Source of the DNA: Alphaproteobacteria bacterium
GTDB taxonomy: Bacteria; Pseudomonadota; Alphaproteobacteria; Rhodobacterales; Rhodobacteraceae
Reading direction: 5' to 3'
Length of the DNA: 20,086 bases
NCBI GenBank assembly: GCA_030425945.1
Contig: JAUHZL010000012.1
Location: forward strand, 1 to 20,086
Every line of letters begins with the position of its first letter. Position 1 is the stretch's first letter. A program made the position numbers and the translations under genes. Of the stretch, positions 1 to 7,743 are shown piece after piece. The notes beneath the pieces were generated by a model that worked only from the letters and a program-made list of their open reading frames with translations, was not told the origin of the DNA and ran no database searches.

Positions 1-2819
1 CGCGCGGCCTTGTTGTAGCCGATCGCCAGCTTGCGCTGGATGTACGAGGTCGAGCACTTCCGGTCCTTCAGCACGATCGCGACCGCCTGGTCGTAGAGCG
101 CGTCGTCGCCGTCCGTGTTGCCGCCAAGGCCCAGCACCGCGTCGATGCCGTCCGCCTTCTCGTCGTCCACGCCCTCGACCACGCCCGAGACATAGTCCGG
201 CGGGCCGTAGCTCTTGAGGTAGCTGACGATCTCCTCGACCTCCTCGTCGCTGACGAAGGGCCCGTGCACGCGGTTGATCTTCGCGCCGCCGGCCATGTAG
301 AGCATGTCGCCTTGGCCCAGCAGCTGCTCCGCGCCCTGCTCGCCGAGAATGGTGCGGCTGTCGATCTTCGAGGTGACCTGGAACGAGATCCGGGTCGGGA
401 AGTTGGCCTTGATCGTGCCGGTGATGACATCGACCGAGGGGCGCTGGGTGGCCATGATCAGGTGGATGCCCGAGGCGCGCGCCATCTGCGCGAGGCGCTG
501 GATGCACGCCTCGATCTCCTTGCCCGCGACCATCATCAGGTCGGCCATCTCGTCCACGATCACGACGATGTAGGGCAGCGTCTTCGGTTCGAACTCCTCG
601 GTCTCGAAGACCGGCTCGCCGGTGGCTTCGTCGAAGCCGGTCTGGACGGTCCGGCGGAACATCTCGCCCCGGTCCAGCGTCTCGCGGACGCGGCCGTTGT
701 AGCCCTCGATGTTGCGGACGCCCATCTTGGACATCTTGCGATAGCGGTCCTCCATCTCGCCGACGACCCACTTCAGCGCGACGACGGCCTTCTTGGGATC
801 AGTGACGACGGGCGACAGCAGGTGCGGGATGCCGTCGTAGACGCTGAGTTCCAGCATCTTGGGGTCGATCATGATCAGACGGCACTCTTCGGGCGACAGC
901 TTGTAGAGCAGCGACAGGATCATCGTGTTGATCGCCACCGACTTGCCCGAGCCGGTGGTCCCGGCGATCAGCAGGTGGGGCATCTTGGCGAGGTTCGCGA
1001 CCACGGGCGCGCCGCCGATGTCCTTGCCGAGGGCCAGCGGCAGACGCATCGTCGAGTCGCCGAAGTCGCGGGTCGACAGGATCTCGCGCAGCACCACGGT
1101 TTCGCGGTTCGGGTTCGGCAGTTCGATCCCGATGACCGACCGGCCCGGCACCGTGGAGACCCGCGCCGACAGCGCCGACATCGACCGCGCGATATCGTCC
1201 GCGAGGCCGATGACCCGGCTCGCCTTCAGGCCCGGTGCGGGCTCGAGTTCGTACATCGTCACGACCGGGCCGGGGCGGACCGAGACGATCTCGCCCTTCA
1301 CGCCGTAGTCGTCCAGCACCGATTCGAGCATCCGGGCGTTCTCTTCCAGCGCCTCGTCGGACAGCACGTGGCGCTCGACGGTCGAGGGGTTGCGCAGCAG
1401 CGACAGCGGCGGGCTTTCGAAACGCGGGCGCTCCGGCTCGAAGCCGAAGGTCGGCTGCGCCTCGGCCTGCGCCTGCCGCGAGGGTTGCGGCACACGGCGC
1501 GGCGGGTGCTGCACCAGCGGCTCGGGGGCCTGGCGCTGTTCGGGTGCCAGCACATAGGTCTCGGGCGGCGCCACCTCGGGCGCGGCGGGACGGCTGCGCA
1601 CGAAGGCGGGTTCGGGCATCGGCTGCGGGGACGGTGCGGCGCGGCGCGGCTCCACGGCGGGGCCGGGCATCTCGGGCAGTTCGTTGTCGGGGAACAGGGT
1701 CACCGGGCGGCTCAGCGCCGGCTCGTGCGGGTGCGTGCCGACCGGCATCTCGAACCGCGCCCGCCGCTCGCGGTCGCGGATCGCGCGGGTGATCCGTTCC
1801 TGCACCTGCGCGCCCACGGGGGTCTCGCGCGGCGGCAGGTCCGGGTACTCCGGCTCGACGAGTTCCGGCTCCGGCATGCTGCGCTTGTCGAGCGCTTGCG
1901 CCCGCGCCCGCACGCGGGCGAGGAAGCCCGGCTTCTTCTCGGTCTCGGGGGCGGGCGCCGGTGCGGCCGGGGCCCGCATGTCTTGGGCCGCGGGCCGACG
2001 GGGCATCACCGCGGGCTCGGGGGCGGGCGGCATCGAGGTGGCGAGCGGCGGCACATCGGTCCAGCCCGAACCGCGTTGCATCGCGGGAACCCCGTCGGGA
2101 AAGGCGCTGGCTGCCGGCTGCCGGGCCGCGAACGCCCCGAGGCCGCCGCGCAGGCCCGGTGCTGTCCGCGCGAGGGTGCCGCCGCCGCTGCGGGCCAGCA
2201 TCATCAGGGCCGAGAACCCGTCCCTGAGGAAGGTCCGCACCCGCGAGGCCTCGTCCGGCGTGCCGCCCAGCACGAGGAACCCGAGCGCCACCAGCAGCAC
2301 GGCGCTGAGCACCGAGATCAGCTTCAGGCCCGGTTCCAGCCCGAGCGGCAGCGCCTCCAGCGCGACCTTCAGGACCTCGTCGCCGAGGATGCCGCCCAGG
2401 CCCGTCTTCGGAGCCCAGTCCGTGCCGGGGGCCAGCGTCGAGGCATAGACCGCCGCGACCGGCAGGATGAGCGGCGCGAACAGCACCCGGCCGAAGAACC
2501 GGTCGCCGCCACGATGCAGGACCATGCGCAGGCCCCAGACCCCGAGAAAGACCGGCATCGCCCAGGACGCCTTGCCCATCACCAGCATCAGTGCCCCGGC
2601 GACCATCGCGCCGCCCCGGCCGAGCAGGTTCTCGCTGGGGACGTTACTGCTCGAAACCAGTCCGGGACCGTCCGCGACGTGGCTGCCGAGGGCGGCCCCC
2701 AGCAGGACGGCCAGCGCCAGCAGCGCCAGCCCGATCAGTTCCTGTCCGCGCCGTTCCAGCGCAGCCTGCATGCCGTCATCCAGCAGAGGGTCCCGAGGCC
2801 GGGCGGTCGGATAGGCCAT
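1..2819 (-). CDS. ftsK: DNA translocase FtsK, C-terminus cut by the window edge
   Basis: This is the septum-anchored, ATP-driven DNA pump that clears chromosomes at division and activates XerCD at dif. Translation from the ATG at 2819 runs open to base 1, about 939 residues. The order is hydrophobic membrane segments within roughly residues 25-190, a Pro/Ala/Glu-rich linker (about 200-460), then the RecA-like motor. Walker A is GTTGSGKS with its lysine near residue 626, Walker B is the VIVDEMADLM segment near 755, and RPSVDVITGTIKANFPTRIS follows. The visible end (SYIQRKLAIGYNKAA) is the start of the DNA-reading winged-helix gamma domain, so I estimate only some 35 residues are missing. The start is supported by AAGGAG nine bases upstream. 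It begins 2 bases after the aminotransferase stop, so the two are co-transcribed. The long plus-strand reading frame opposite is a GC-bias shadow. Confidence 0.97.
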   Translation of the reverse strand, partial: MAYPTARPRDPLLDDGMQAALERRGQELIGLALLALAVLLGAALGSHVADGPGLVSSSNVPSENLLGRGGAMVAGALMLVMGKASWAMPVFLGVWGLRMVLHRGGDRFFGRVLFAPLILPVAAVYASTLAPGTDWAPKTGLGGILGDEVLKVALEALPLGLEPGLKLISVLSAVLLVALGFLVLGGTPDEASRVRTFLRDGFSALMMLARSGGGTLARTAPGLRGGLGAFAARQPAASAFPDGVPAMQRGSGWTDVPPLATSMPPAPEPAVMPRRPAAQDMRAPAAPAPAPETEKKPGFLARVRARAQALDKRSMPEPELVEPEYPDLPPRETPVGAQVQERITRAIRDRERRARFEMPVGTHPHEPALSRPVTLFPDNELPEMPGPAVEPRRAAPSPQPMPEPAFVRSRPAAPEVAPPETYVLAPEQRQAPEPLVQHPPRRVPQPSRQAQAEAQPTFGFEPERPRFESPPLSLLRNPSTVERHVLSDEALEENARMLESVLDDYGVKGEIVSVRPGPVVTMYELEPAPGLKASRVIGLADDIARSMSALSARVSTVPGRSVIGIELPNPNRETVVLREILSTRDFGDSTMRLPLALGKDIGGAPVVANLAKMPHLLIAGTTGSGKSVAINTMILSLLYKLSPEECRLIMIDPKMLELSVYDGIPHLLSPVVTDPKKAVVALKWVVGEMEDRYRKMSKMGVRNIEGYNGRVRETLDRGEMFRRTVQTGFDEATGEPVFETEEFEPKTLPYIVVIVDEMADLMMVAGKEIEACIQRLAQMARASGIHLIMATQRPSVDVITGTIKANFPTRISFQVTSKIDSRTILGEQGAEQLLGQGDMLYMAGGAKINRVHGPFVSDEEVEEIVSYLKSYGPPDYVSGVVEGVDDEKADGIDAVLGLGGNTDGDDALYDQAVAIVLKDRKCSTSYIQRKLAIGYNKAA

Positions 2820-2821
2820 CG

Positions 2822-4015
2822 TCACGCGCTCCTTGTTGTATCGAGGTCAGCGGCCAGCCGCGTCAGTGCGGGCGCGAGAACGTCGAGCGGCGCCACCAGC
2901 GCCACGCGGATATACCCGGCCCCCGGATTGCCGTCGGCGGTGTCCCGGCTGAGATAGGCCCCCGGCAACACCCGCAGCCCGCTGGTGCGCCACAGCTGCA
3001 GGGCAGTGGCCTCGCCATCCGCCACCGGCAGCCACAGGAAGAACCCGGCCTGCGGCGGCAGGTAGCCGGGCCGCGCCGGGAACAGCTTGTCCGCCAGCTC
3101 GTATTTCGGCGCGTAGAGCGCGCGGTTCGCCTCGACATGCGTCTCGTCGGACCAGGCCCGGGCCGACACGGCCTGAACGGGTCCGGGCAAGGGCGCACCG
3201 GCATAGGCGCGCAGCTGCTTCAGCGCCGCGATCGACCGCGGGCCCCCGGCGGCGAAGCCCGACCGCAGGCCGGGCAGGTTCGAGCGCTTGGACAGCGAGT
3301 GGAAGATCACCACCCGTTCGGGATCGGCCCCCAGATCCTGCGCCACGCGCAGCATCCCCTCGGGCGCGCTGCCGCGCCAGACCTCGGAATAGCACTCGTC
3401 CGCGAAGATCGTGAAATCATGCGCCTCGGCGAGCCGCACCAGCGTTTCCATGTAGGTCCGGTCGGCAACCGCCCCCTGCGGGTTCGACGGCGAGCAGAGA
3501 TACGCGATGGCGGTGCGGTCCAGCACCTCCTTCGGCAGGCGGGTGTAATCCGGCAGGAACCCCGTCTCGGCCGTGGCGTTGACGAAGACGACCTCGGCAT
3601 CCACCGCTAGGCCGGCAACGGCATAGACCTGGTAGAACGGGTTCGGCAGCAGGATCACCGGACGCTGCCCCGCTTTCCGCTCCGGGCACAGCGCGACGGC
3701 CGCGTTGAACAGCCCCTCCCGGGTGCCGTTCAGGGCCATGATCTGCCGCGCCGGATCGACGGACACCCCGAAGCGCCGCCCGATCCAGCCCGCGATCGCC
3801 TCCAGCAGCGCCGGGCTGCCCTCGTTCGGCGGGTACTTGCCCCACAGCGCGGCCGTCTCGGCCATCACCTCGGGCACCCAGTCCGGGAACTGGTGCTGTG
3901 GTTCGCCGATCGTCATCGCAACCGGCGCGCCACCCGGCGGATGGGCGTCGAAAAGGCTCCGCAGACGCGGAAACGCGTATTCCGGTAGGTTCGAGAACCG
4001 CTCGGGTAGGATCAT
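2822..4015 (-). CDS. PLP-dependent aminotransferase, class I/II (DapC-like)
   Basis: A cytosolic fold-type I aminotransferase of 397 residues, the usual family length. Visible signatures are the NPFYQVY segment, SPSNPQG (about 175-181), ADECYSEVW (D206 binds the PLP ring nitrogen) and SLSKRSNLPGLRSGF with the Schiff-base lysine at K243. The pattern resembles the DapC group (N-succinyl-diaminopimelate aminotransferase, lysine and peptidoglycan precursor synthesis), but substrate cannot be fixed from sequence. It is the first gene of a two-gene unit with ftsK, which makes a link to cell-wall growth attractive though unproven. A GAGG precedes the ATG by five bases. An intrinsic terminator 73 bases upstream isolates it from the amidase, so a promoter must lie in 4016-4087; TGGACC (4081-4086) and TAGTCT (4058-4063) at 17-bp spacing is a weak candidate. 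Confidence 0.9.
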   Translation of the reverse strand: MILPERFSNLPEYAFPRLRSLFDAHPPGGAPVAMTIGEPQHQFPDWVPEVMAETAALWGKYPPNEGSPALLEAIAGWIGRRFGVSVDPARQIMALNGTREGLFNAAVALCPERKAGQRPVILLPNPFYQVYAVAGLAVDAEVVFVNATAETGFLPDYTRLPKEVLDRTAIAYLCSPSNPQGAVADRTYMETLVRLAEAHDFTIFADECYSEVWRGSAPEGMLRVAQDLGADPERVVIFHSLSKRSNLPGLRSGFAAGGPRSIAALKQLRAYAGAPLPGPVQAVSARAWSDETHVEANRALYAPKYELADKLFPARPGYLPPQAGFFLWLPVADGEATALQLWRTSGLRVLPGAYLSRDTADGNPGAGYIRVALVAPLDVLAPALTRLAADLDTTRSA

Positions 4016-4087
4016 GTCTGCCTCAGGTCCGGGATCTGTCGCCCCGATGTTTGAAACAGACTACCGCGCGCCCCGGCTCAGGTCCAG

Positions 4088-4125
4088 AAAAACGCGGCGG
4101 ATTTCGCGGGTCTGAGTCCGCCGCG
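4088..4125 (-). terminator. Intrinsic terminator after the amidase gene
   Basis: Immediately after the amidase TGA the minus strand reads CGCGGCGGA, a 15-nt loop, TCCGCCGCG, then TTTTT. The nine-base arms (4117-4125 and 4093-4101) are perfectly complementary and the U-tract is at 4088-4092. This is the cleanest Rho-independent terminator in the window. Confidence 0.9.
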
Positions 4126-5454
4126 TCACGCCAGCGCCGCCTCCGCCGCGGCGCCAAGGCGCAGAAGCGCCTCCTCGGTGCCCGGCGCGGCCATCAGCGA
4201 CAGGCCGGTCGCGGGCACGCCGGTCGGCAGGGTCAGCACGCAGAGGCCCATCAGGTTGCCGATCCGCGTGTTCCGCAGCGTCAGCAGGTTGGCGCGCTTG
4301 AAGTAGTCGCCGTCGGTCTCGAGCCGCGCGGCATTCGGCGGCAGGATCGGGCAGGTCGGCACCAGGACGGCATCGTATCCGGCAGTCGCCGCAAGGTAGC
4401 CGGACCGCAGGACGCGCAGCCGCCGCCACCCGGCCACGAAATCCGCCGCCGCGACCGCCGCGCCGCCCCGGAACCGTTCGAGGATCTGCGGGAACATCCG
4501 CTCGGGCGCGGCTTCGATGGCCTCCTTCCAGGTGCCATAGGCCTCCGGGGCGAAGAGGATCGGCGACAGGGCCATCGCTTCGTCCATCGGGTCATGGCGC
4601 AGCCGCTCGATCGTAGCCCCGGCGGCCGCCAGTCGGGCCACGGCGTTCTCGAAGGCCTGCGCGGGCGCGTCCTCGATGTCGTCGAAGGCGGTCGTCTCCA
4701 GCACCGCGAGCCGGGCGCCCCGAAGGCTGGTTTCGCGAAGGTCGGCGGCGCGCCCGCCCTCCATCGCCGCCAGCAGGAGCGCGCAGTCCTCGACGGTCCG
4801 GCACAGGGGACCCACGGTGTCGAAACTTTCACAGAGCGGCACGACCCCCTCCAGCGACAGCCGCCCGGCGGTGGTCTTCAGGCCGATGAGGTCGTTCCAC
4901 GCCGACGGGATGCGCACCGAGCCGCCGGTATCCGAGCCGATCCCGGCGGGGGCGAGGCCGAAGGCGACCGAGGTCGCCGCGCCCGACGACGAGCCGCCCG
5001 AGACGAGGGCCGGGTCATTCACGTTGGGCGGCGAGGCGGTCACCGGGTTCAGCCCGAGGCCGGAGAAGGCCAGTTCCGTCATGTGGGTCTTGCCGAGACA
5101 GACGAGGCCCTGTGCCGTGGCGGCGGCCAGCACGCGGGCATCGCGCTCGGGCACCCGGCCCTGCAGCAGGGCGGTGCCGGCCTCGGTCACGATGCCCGCG
5201 GTGTCGAACAGGTCCTTCCACGAGATCGGCACGCCGTCGAGCGGCCCCAGCCGCAACCCGGCCCTGGCCCGGGCGCGGGCAGCCTCGGCCTCGGCCCGGG
5301 CGCGGTCGGGCGTCAGGCGGGCATAGATGCGCGCGCCGTGGGGATGCGCGGCACTCGCGTCGAGAAAGGCCTCGGCCAGCTCCACCGGATCCCGCCGTCC
5401 CGCCGCGATGTCCCGCCCGAGCTCCGCCGCGCTTGCCGTCTGCCAGTTGTCCAT
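4126..5454 (-). CDS. Amidase signature family hydrolase
   Basis: A 442-residue amidase of the Ser-cisSer-Lys class (GatA/FAAH superfamily), which hydrolyses amide bonds in the cytosol. The triad is visible: K80 in PISWKDLFD, S155 in VSGGSSSGAA and S179 in GIGSDTGGSVRIPSA. It is shorter than typical GatA and has no gatB or gatC beside it, so it is more likely a stand-alone amidase (for example of the AtzF or aryl/acyl amidase groups) than the tRNA-dependent amidotransferase subunit. I chose the ATG at 5454 because AGGGGAG sits six bases upstream and MDNWQTASAAELGRDIAAG is a normal amidase N-terminus; the open frame extends further upstream into the divergent hydroxylase gene without sense. It is transcribed divergently from that gene and closed by its own terminator. 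Confidence 0.9.
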   Translation of the reverse strand: MDNWQTASAAELGRDIAAGRRDPVELAEAFLDASAAHPHGARIYARLTPDRARAEAEAARARARAGLRLGPLDGVPISWKDLFDTAGIVTEAGTALLQGRVPERDARVLAAATAQGLVCLGKTHMTELAFSGLGLNPVTASPPNVNDPALVSGGSSSGAATSVAFGLAPAGIGSDTGGSVRIPSAWNDLIGLKTTAGRLSLEGVVPLCESFDTVGPLCRTVEDCALLLAAMEGGRAADLRETSLRGARLAVLETTAFDDIEDAPAQAFENAVARLAAAGATIERLRHDPMDEAMALSPILFAPEAYGTWKEAIEAAPERMFPQILERFRGGAAVAAADFVAGWRRLRVLRSGYLAATAGYDAVLVPTCPILPPNAARLETDGDYFKRANLLTLRNTRIGNLMGLCVLTLPTGVPATGLSLMAAPGTEEALLRLGAAAEAALA

Positions 5455-5485
5455 CGCTCGCTCCCCTGCCGGACATTTGGCCGCG

Positions 5486-5514
5486 ACGGTAGCGACGCCC
5501 GCGCCGATGGACAA
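5486..5514 (-). promoter_or_regulatory. Candidate promoter for the amidase
   Basis: On the minus strand TTGTCC (5509-5514) and TACCGT (5486-5491) are separated by 17 bp. This would give a leader of about 25 nt containing the amidase SD. The -10 is a poor match, so this is a candidate only. Confidence 0.3.
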
Positions 5515-5535
5515 TCGCCGCCGCAGGGCCATACT
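5508..5535 (+). promoter_or_regulatory. Candidate promoter for the UbiH-family gene
   Basis: TGGACA (5508-5513) and CATACT (5530-5535) are separated by 16 bp. Each differs from the sigma-70 consensus at one position. The predicted start of transcription falls at about 5542, right at the ATG at 5543, implying a leaderless message. Its -35 overlaps the -35 of the divergent amidase candidate. Confidence 0.4.
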
Positions 5536-5542
5536 CCGCGCC

Positions 5543-6781
5543 ATGGCAAAGACGCGATCCGAAATGGCCGATGTCCTGATCGTCGGCGGCGGGCTGAACG
5601 GCCCTGTTCTGGCCCTGGCCCTGGCGCGGGCCGGCCTGTCGGTGACGGTGGTCGATGCGCTGCCGCTCAAGGCCCTCCGCGCGACCGGGTTCGACGGGCG
5701 GGCCTATGCGCTGGCGCTGGCCTCGCAGCGGATGCTCGCCGCGCTGGACTTGTGGGACGCGGTCTCGGGGGACGCGCAGCCGATCAACGGCATCCGCGCC
5801 AGCGACGGGCGGGCGGGCGAGGGGGCGTCGCCGTTCTTCCTCGCCTTCGACGCGGCCGAGATCGAGGAAGGCCCGATGGGCTACATGCTCGAGGACCGCT
5901 TCCTGCGCCGTGCGCTGCTCGACGCGATGAAGGCAGAGGACCGGATCAGCCATGTCGCGGGCCGCACCGTCACCGCGCAGCAGGTCGACCCGCAAGGCGT
6001 GACCGTCACGCTGTCGGATGGCAAGACGCTGCGCGCCCGGCTGCTCGTCGGGGCCGACGGGCGGCGGTCGGGCACGGCCGAGCGGGCCGGGATCACGCGC
6101 ACCGGCTGGGGCTATGGCCAGACCGCGCTGGTCGCGGCCATCGACCACGCGCTGCCCCACGGCGGCATCGCGCACCAGTTCTTCATGCCGTCGGGGCCGC
6201 TGGCCATCCTGCCGCTGCCGGGCAACCGCTCGTCCATCGTCTGGTCCGAGAGCGACGCGCAGGCGCAGGCGATCATGGCCCTCGACGATGCCGGGTTCCT
6301 CGACGTGCTGCGCCCGCGCTTCGGCAGCTTCCTCGGTGAGATATCCCTTGCCGGACAACGGTTTACCTATCCCCTGAACCTGACGCTGGCGAACAGCTTC
6401 GTGGCCGAGCGGCTGGCGCTGGTGGGCGACGCGGCACATGGCGTGCATCCGATCGCGGGGCAGGGGCTGAACCTCGGTCTGCGCGACGTGGGGGCGCTGG
6501 CGGAATGCCTCGTCGAGGCCGCGCGCCGGGGCGAAGACATCGCTTCGCCGCTGGTCCTGGCACGCTACCAGCAATGGCGGCGCTTCGACACCGCAACGCT
6601 GGCGGTGGCGACGGATGCCTTCAATAGATTGTTTTCAAACGATAATCCTTTGTTGCGCCTCGGCCGTGACCTCGGCATGGCGGCCGTGGGTGCGGTGCCC
6701 GGACTGCGCCGCCGCTTCATCCGCGAGGCGGCCGGGCTGACCGGCGACGTCCCGCGCCTGCTGCAGGGTCAGCCGCTCTAG
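5543..6781 (+). CDS. FAD-dependent UbiH/UbiF-family hydroxylase (ubiquinone biosynthesis)
   Basis: A 412-residue flavoprotein monooxygenase of the UbiH/UbiF/VisC family, which hydroxylates the aromatic ring of ubiquinone intermediates. The N-terminus has the FAD Rossmann motif DVLIVGGGLNGPVLALALA, the middle has LLVGADGRRSG, and the C-terminal part has LALVGDAAHGVHPIAGQGLN, the second FAD motif. The family hallmark LFSNDNPLLR is also present. Alphaproteobacteria use several related enzymes with different ring positions (UbiH, UbiF, UbiL, UbiM), so I give no symbol. The start at 5543 is chosen for position relative to the Rossmann strand and the promoter; no SD is visible, and ATG 5564 is an alternative. 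The segment 6621-6655 is AT-rich with rare codons, unlike the rest. It ends on CTAG shared with the converging kinase gene. Confidence 0.9.
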   Translation: MAKTRSEMADVLIVGGGLNGPVLALALARAGLSVTVVDALPLKALRATGFDGRAYALALASQRMLAALDLWDAVSGDAQPINGIRASDGRAGEGASPFFLAFDAAEIEEGPMGYMLEDRFLRRALLDAMKAEDRISHVAGRTVTAQQVDPQGVTVTLSDGKTLRARLLVGADGRRSGTAERAGITRTGWGYGQTALVAAIDHALPHGGIAHQFFMPSGPLAILPLPGNRSSIVWSESDAQAQAIMALDDAGFLDVLRPRFGSFLGEISLAGQRFTYPLNLTLANSFVAERLALVGDAAHGVHPIAGQGLNLGLRDVGALAECLVEAARRGEDIASPLVLARYQQWRRFDTATLAVATDAFNRLFSNDNPLLRLGRDLGMAAVGAVPGLRRRFIREAAGLTGDVPRLLQGQPL

Positions 6782-7743
6782 ACGGTATAGAGGGGCGGCC
6801 CGTCGAGGAAGGCGCGCGCCGTCTTGAGCGCCCGGTCGCGATAGAGCGCCCATTTCGGGTCGCCGGGCGGATAGCGCGGCACCACCCATCCGGCCGATGC
6901 GAAGGCCCGCAGCATCGAGAAGACCGGCAGCAGCGCCGCGGCCTCGGCCGTCAGGGGCCGTACGCTGCGATACCCGCTGACCAGCGCCGCGGCGTAGGCG
7001 GGCAGGTCCGGGTCGTCGAGGCTCTGCGCCAGCGCGCAGGCGAGGTCATAGAGCCGGAAGCCGACCCCGCTGTCGTCGAAGTCGATCAGGGTCAGGCCGT
7101 CCCCGGTGCGGAAGACGTTCTCCCGCAGGGCGTCGGCATGGATCAGTCCGATGTCGGCGCGGGCCTCATGGGCGGACAGGCAGCGCTCGGCCTCGGCCCG
7201 CGCGATCATCAGCAACTCGCACTGGTCCTCGCCGAGGCCGGGCATTTCCCAGCAGCGGCCCCAGGCCGGATCGGGTCCGCACAGCGCGGCGCGGTCCCAG
7301 GGCGGGCGGGTGAACTCCGGGCCGAGGTCGAGCCGGTCGGACAAGTCGTGCAGCCGGGCGAGCAGCGCACCAAGTTCCACGTGAAACGTTTGCCGCGCCG
7401 CGAGGTCGCCGCCGAGCGGCGTGTCGCCGTCCCCGACCGGAACGCCGTCGATCCAGCCGGTGACCGAGGCGAGCGGCCCCCCCGGCACCCGCCGCAGCAG
7501 CGCGCCGTCTTGTGCCGGGACGGGTTGCGGCACGTTCAGCCCGCCCTGCGCCAGCGCTTCCGCCCAGATCAACTCCGAGCGGATCTCCTCCGCGGTCCGG
7601 TAGCCCTCGCGGTGCAGCCGCAGCGCCGCCCGCCGTCCGTCCGGCAGGGTCACGGCAAAGACAGCATTCTCGCGGTGGCTGACCAGACGCGGTGCCTCCG
7701 TCACGCCCCAGAAGGCAGCGGCGCGGGTCGCGAGGTCGATCAT
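6778..7743 (-). CDS. Aminoglycoside-phosphotransferase-fold kinase, hydroxylysine-kinase-like
   Basis: A 321-residue small-molecule kinase of the APH/choline kinase superfamily. It has the catalytic loop LIHADALRENVF (H202, D204, N209) and the metal-binding LIDFDD (D221). The first ~60 residues form the N-lobe, with ALRLHREGYRT giving the nucleotide-binding basic strand. Drug resistance is unlikely: it is the last gene of a chromosomal operon and its ATG overlaps the stop of a class III aminotransferase by four bases (ATGA). In animals the hydroxylysine kinase (HYKK) works with phospholyases of exactly that aminotransferase type, so I infer phosphorylation of a hydroxylated amine such as 5-hydroxylysine or ethanolamine. 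The substrate is a guess from context. A parS-like site is embedded in codons 118-123. The stop shares CTAG with the opposing hydroxylase gene. Confidence 0.85.
   Translation of the reverse strand: MIDLATRAAAFWGVTEAPRLVSHRENAVFAVTLPDGRRAALRLHREGYRTAEEIRSELIWAEALAQGGLNVPQPVPAQDGALLRRVPGGPLASVTGWIDGVPVGDGDTPLGGDLAARQTFHVELGALLARLHDLSDRLDLGPEFTRPPWDRAALCGPDPAWGRCWEMPGLGEDQCELLMIARAEAERCLSAHEARADIGLIHADALRENVFRTGDGLTLIDFDDSGVGFRLYDLACALAQSLDDPDLPAYAAALVSGYRSVRPLTAEAAALLPVFSMLRAFASAGWVVPRYPPGDPKWALYRDRALKTARAFLDGPPLYTV
7373..7388. other. parS-like ParB binding site
   Basis: The plus strand contains GTTCCACGTGAAAC at 7374-7387. It fits the ParB site core GTTNCACGTGAAAC at every fixed position and is a near-perfect palindrome (one mismatched pair). 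The consensus outer bases T and A are replaced by A and G. The site is inside the kinase coding sequence, where it encodes T-F-H-V-E on the minus strand. It is the only CACGTG in the window with GTT/AAC flanks. Confidence 0.75.

Noticed and set aside
264..2957. Very long plus-strand open frame (897 codons) opposite ftsK
   Set aside because: Its translation is rich in Arg, His, Gly and Ala without domain order, while the minus strand encodes an intact FtsK. It is a GC-bias shadow.
4126..5454. GatA subunit of glutamyl-tRNA amidotransferase
   Set aside because: The triad is shared by all amidases, the protein is somewhat short for GatA and no gatB or gatC lies beside it.
6778..7743. Aminoglycoside resistance gene
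   Set aside because: The fold is that of APH kinases, but the gene is in a native chromosomal operon with a phospholyase-like enzyme and shows no sign of mobility.
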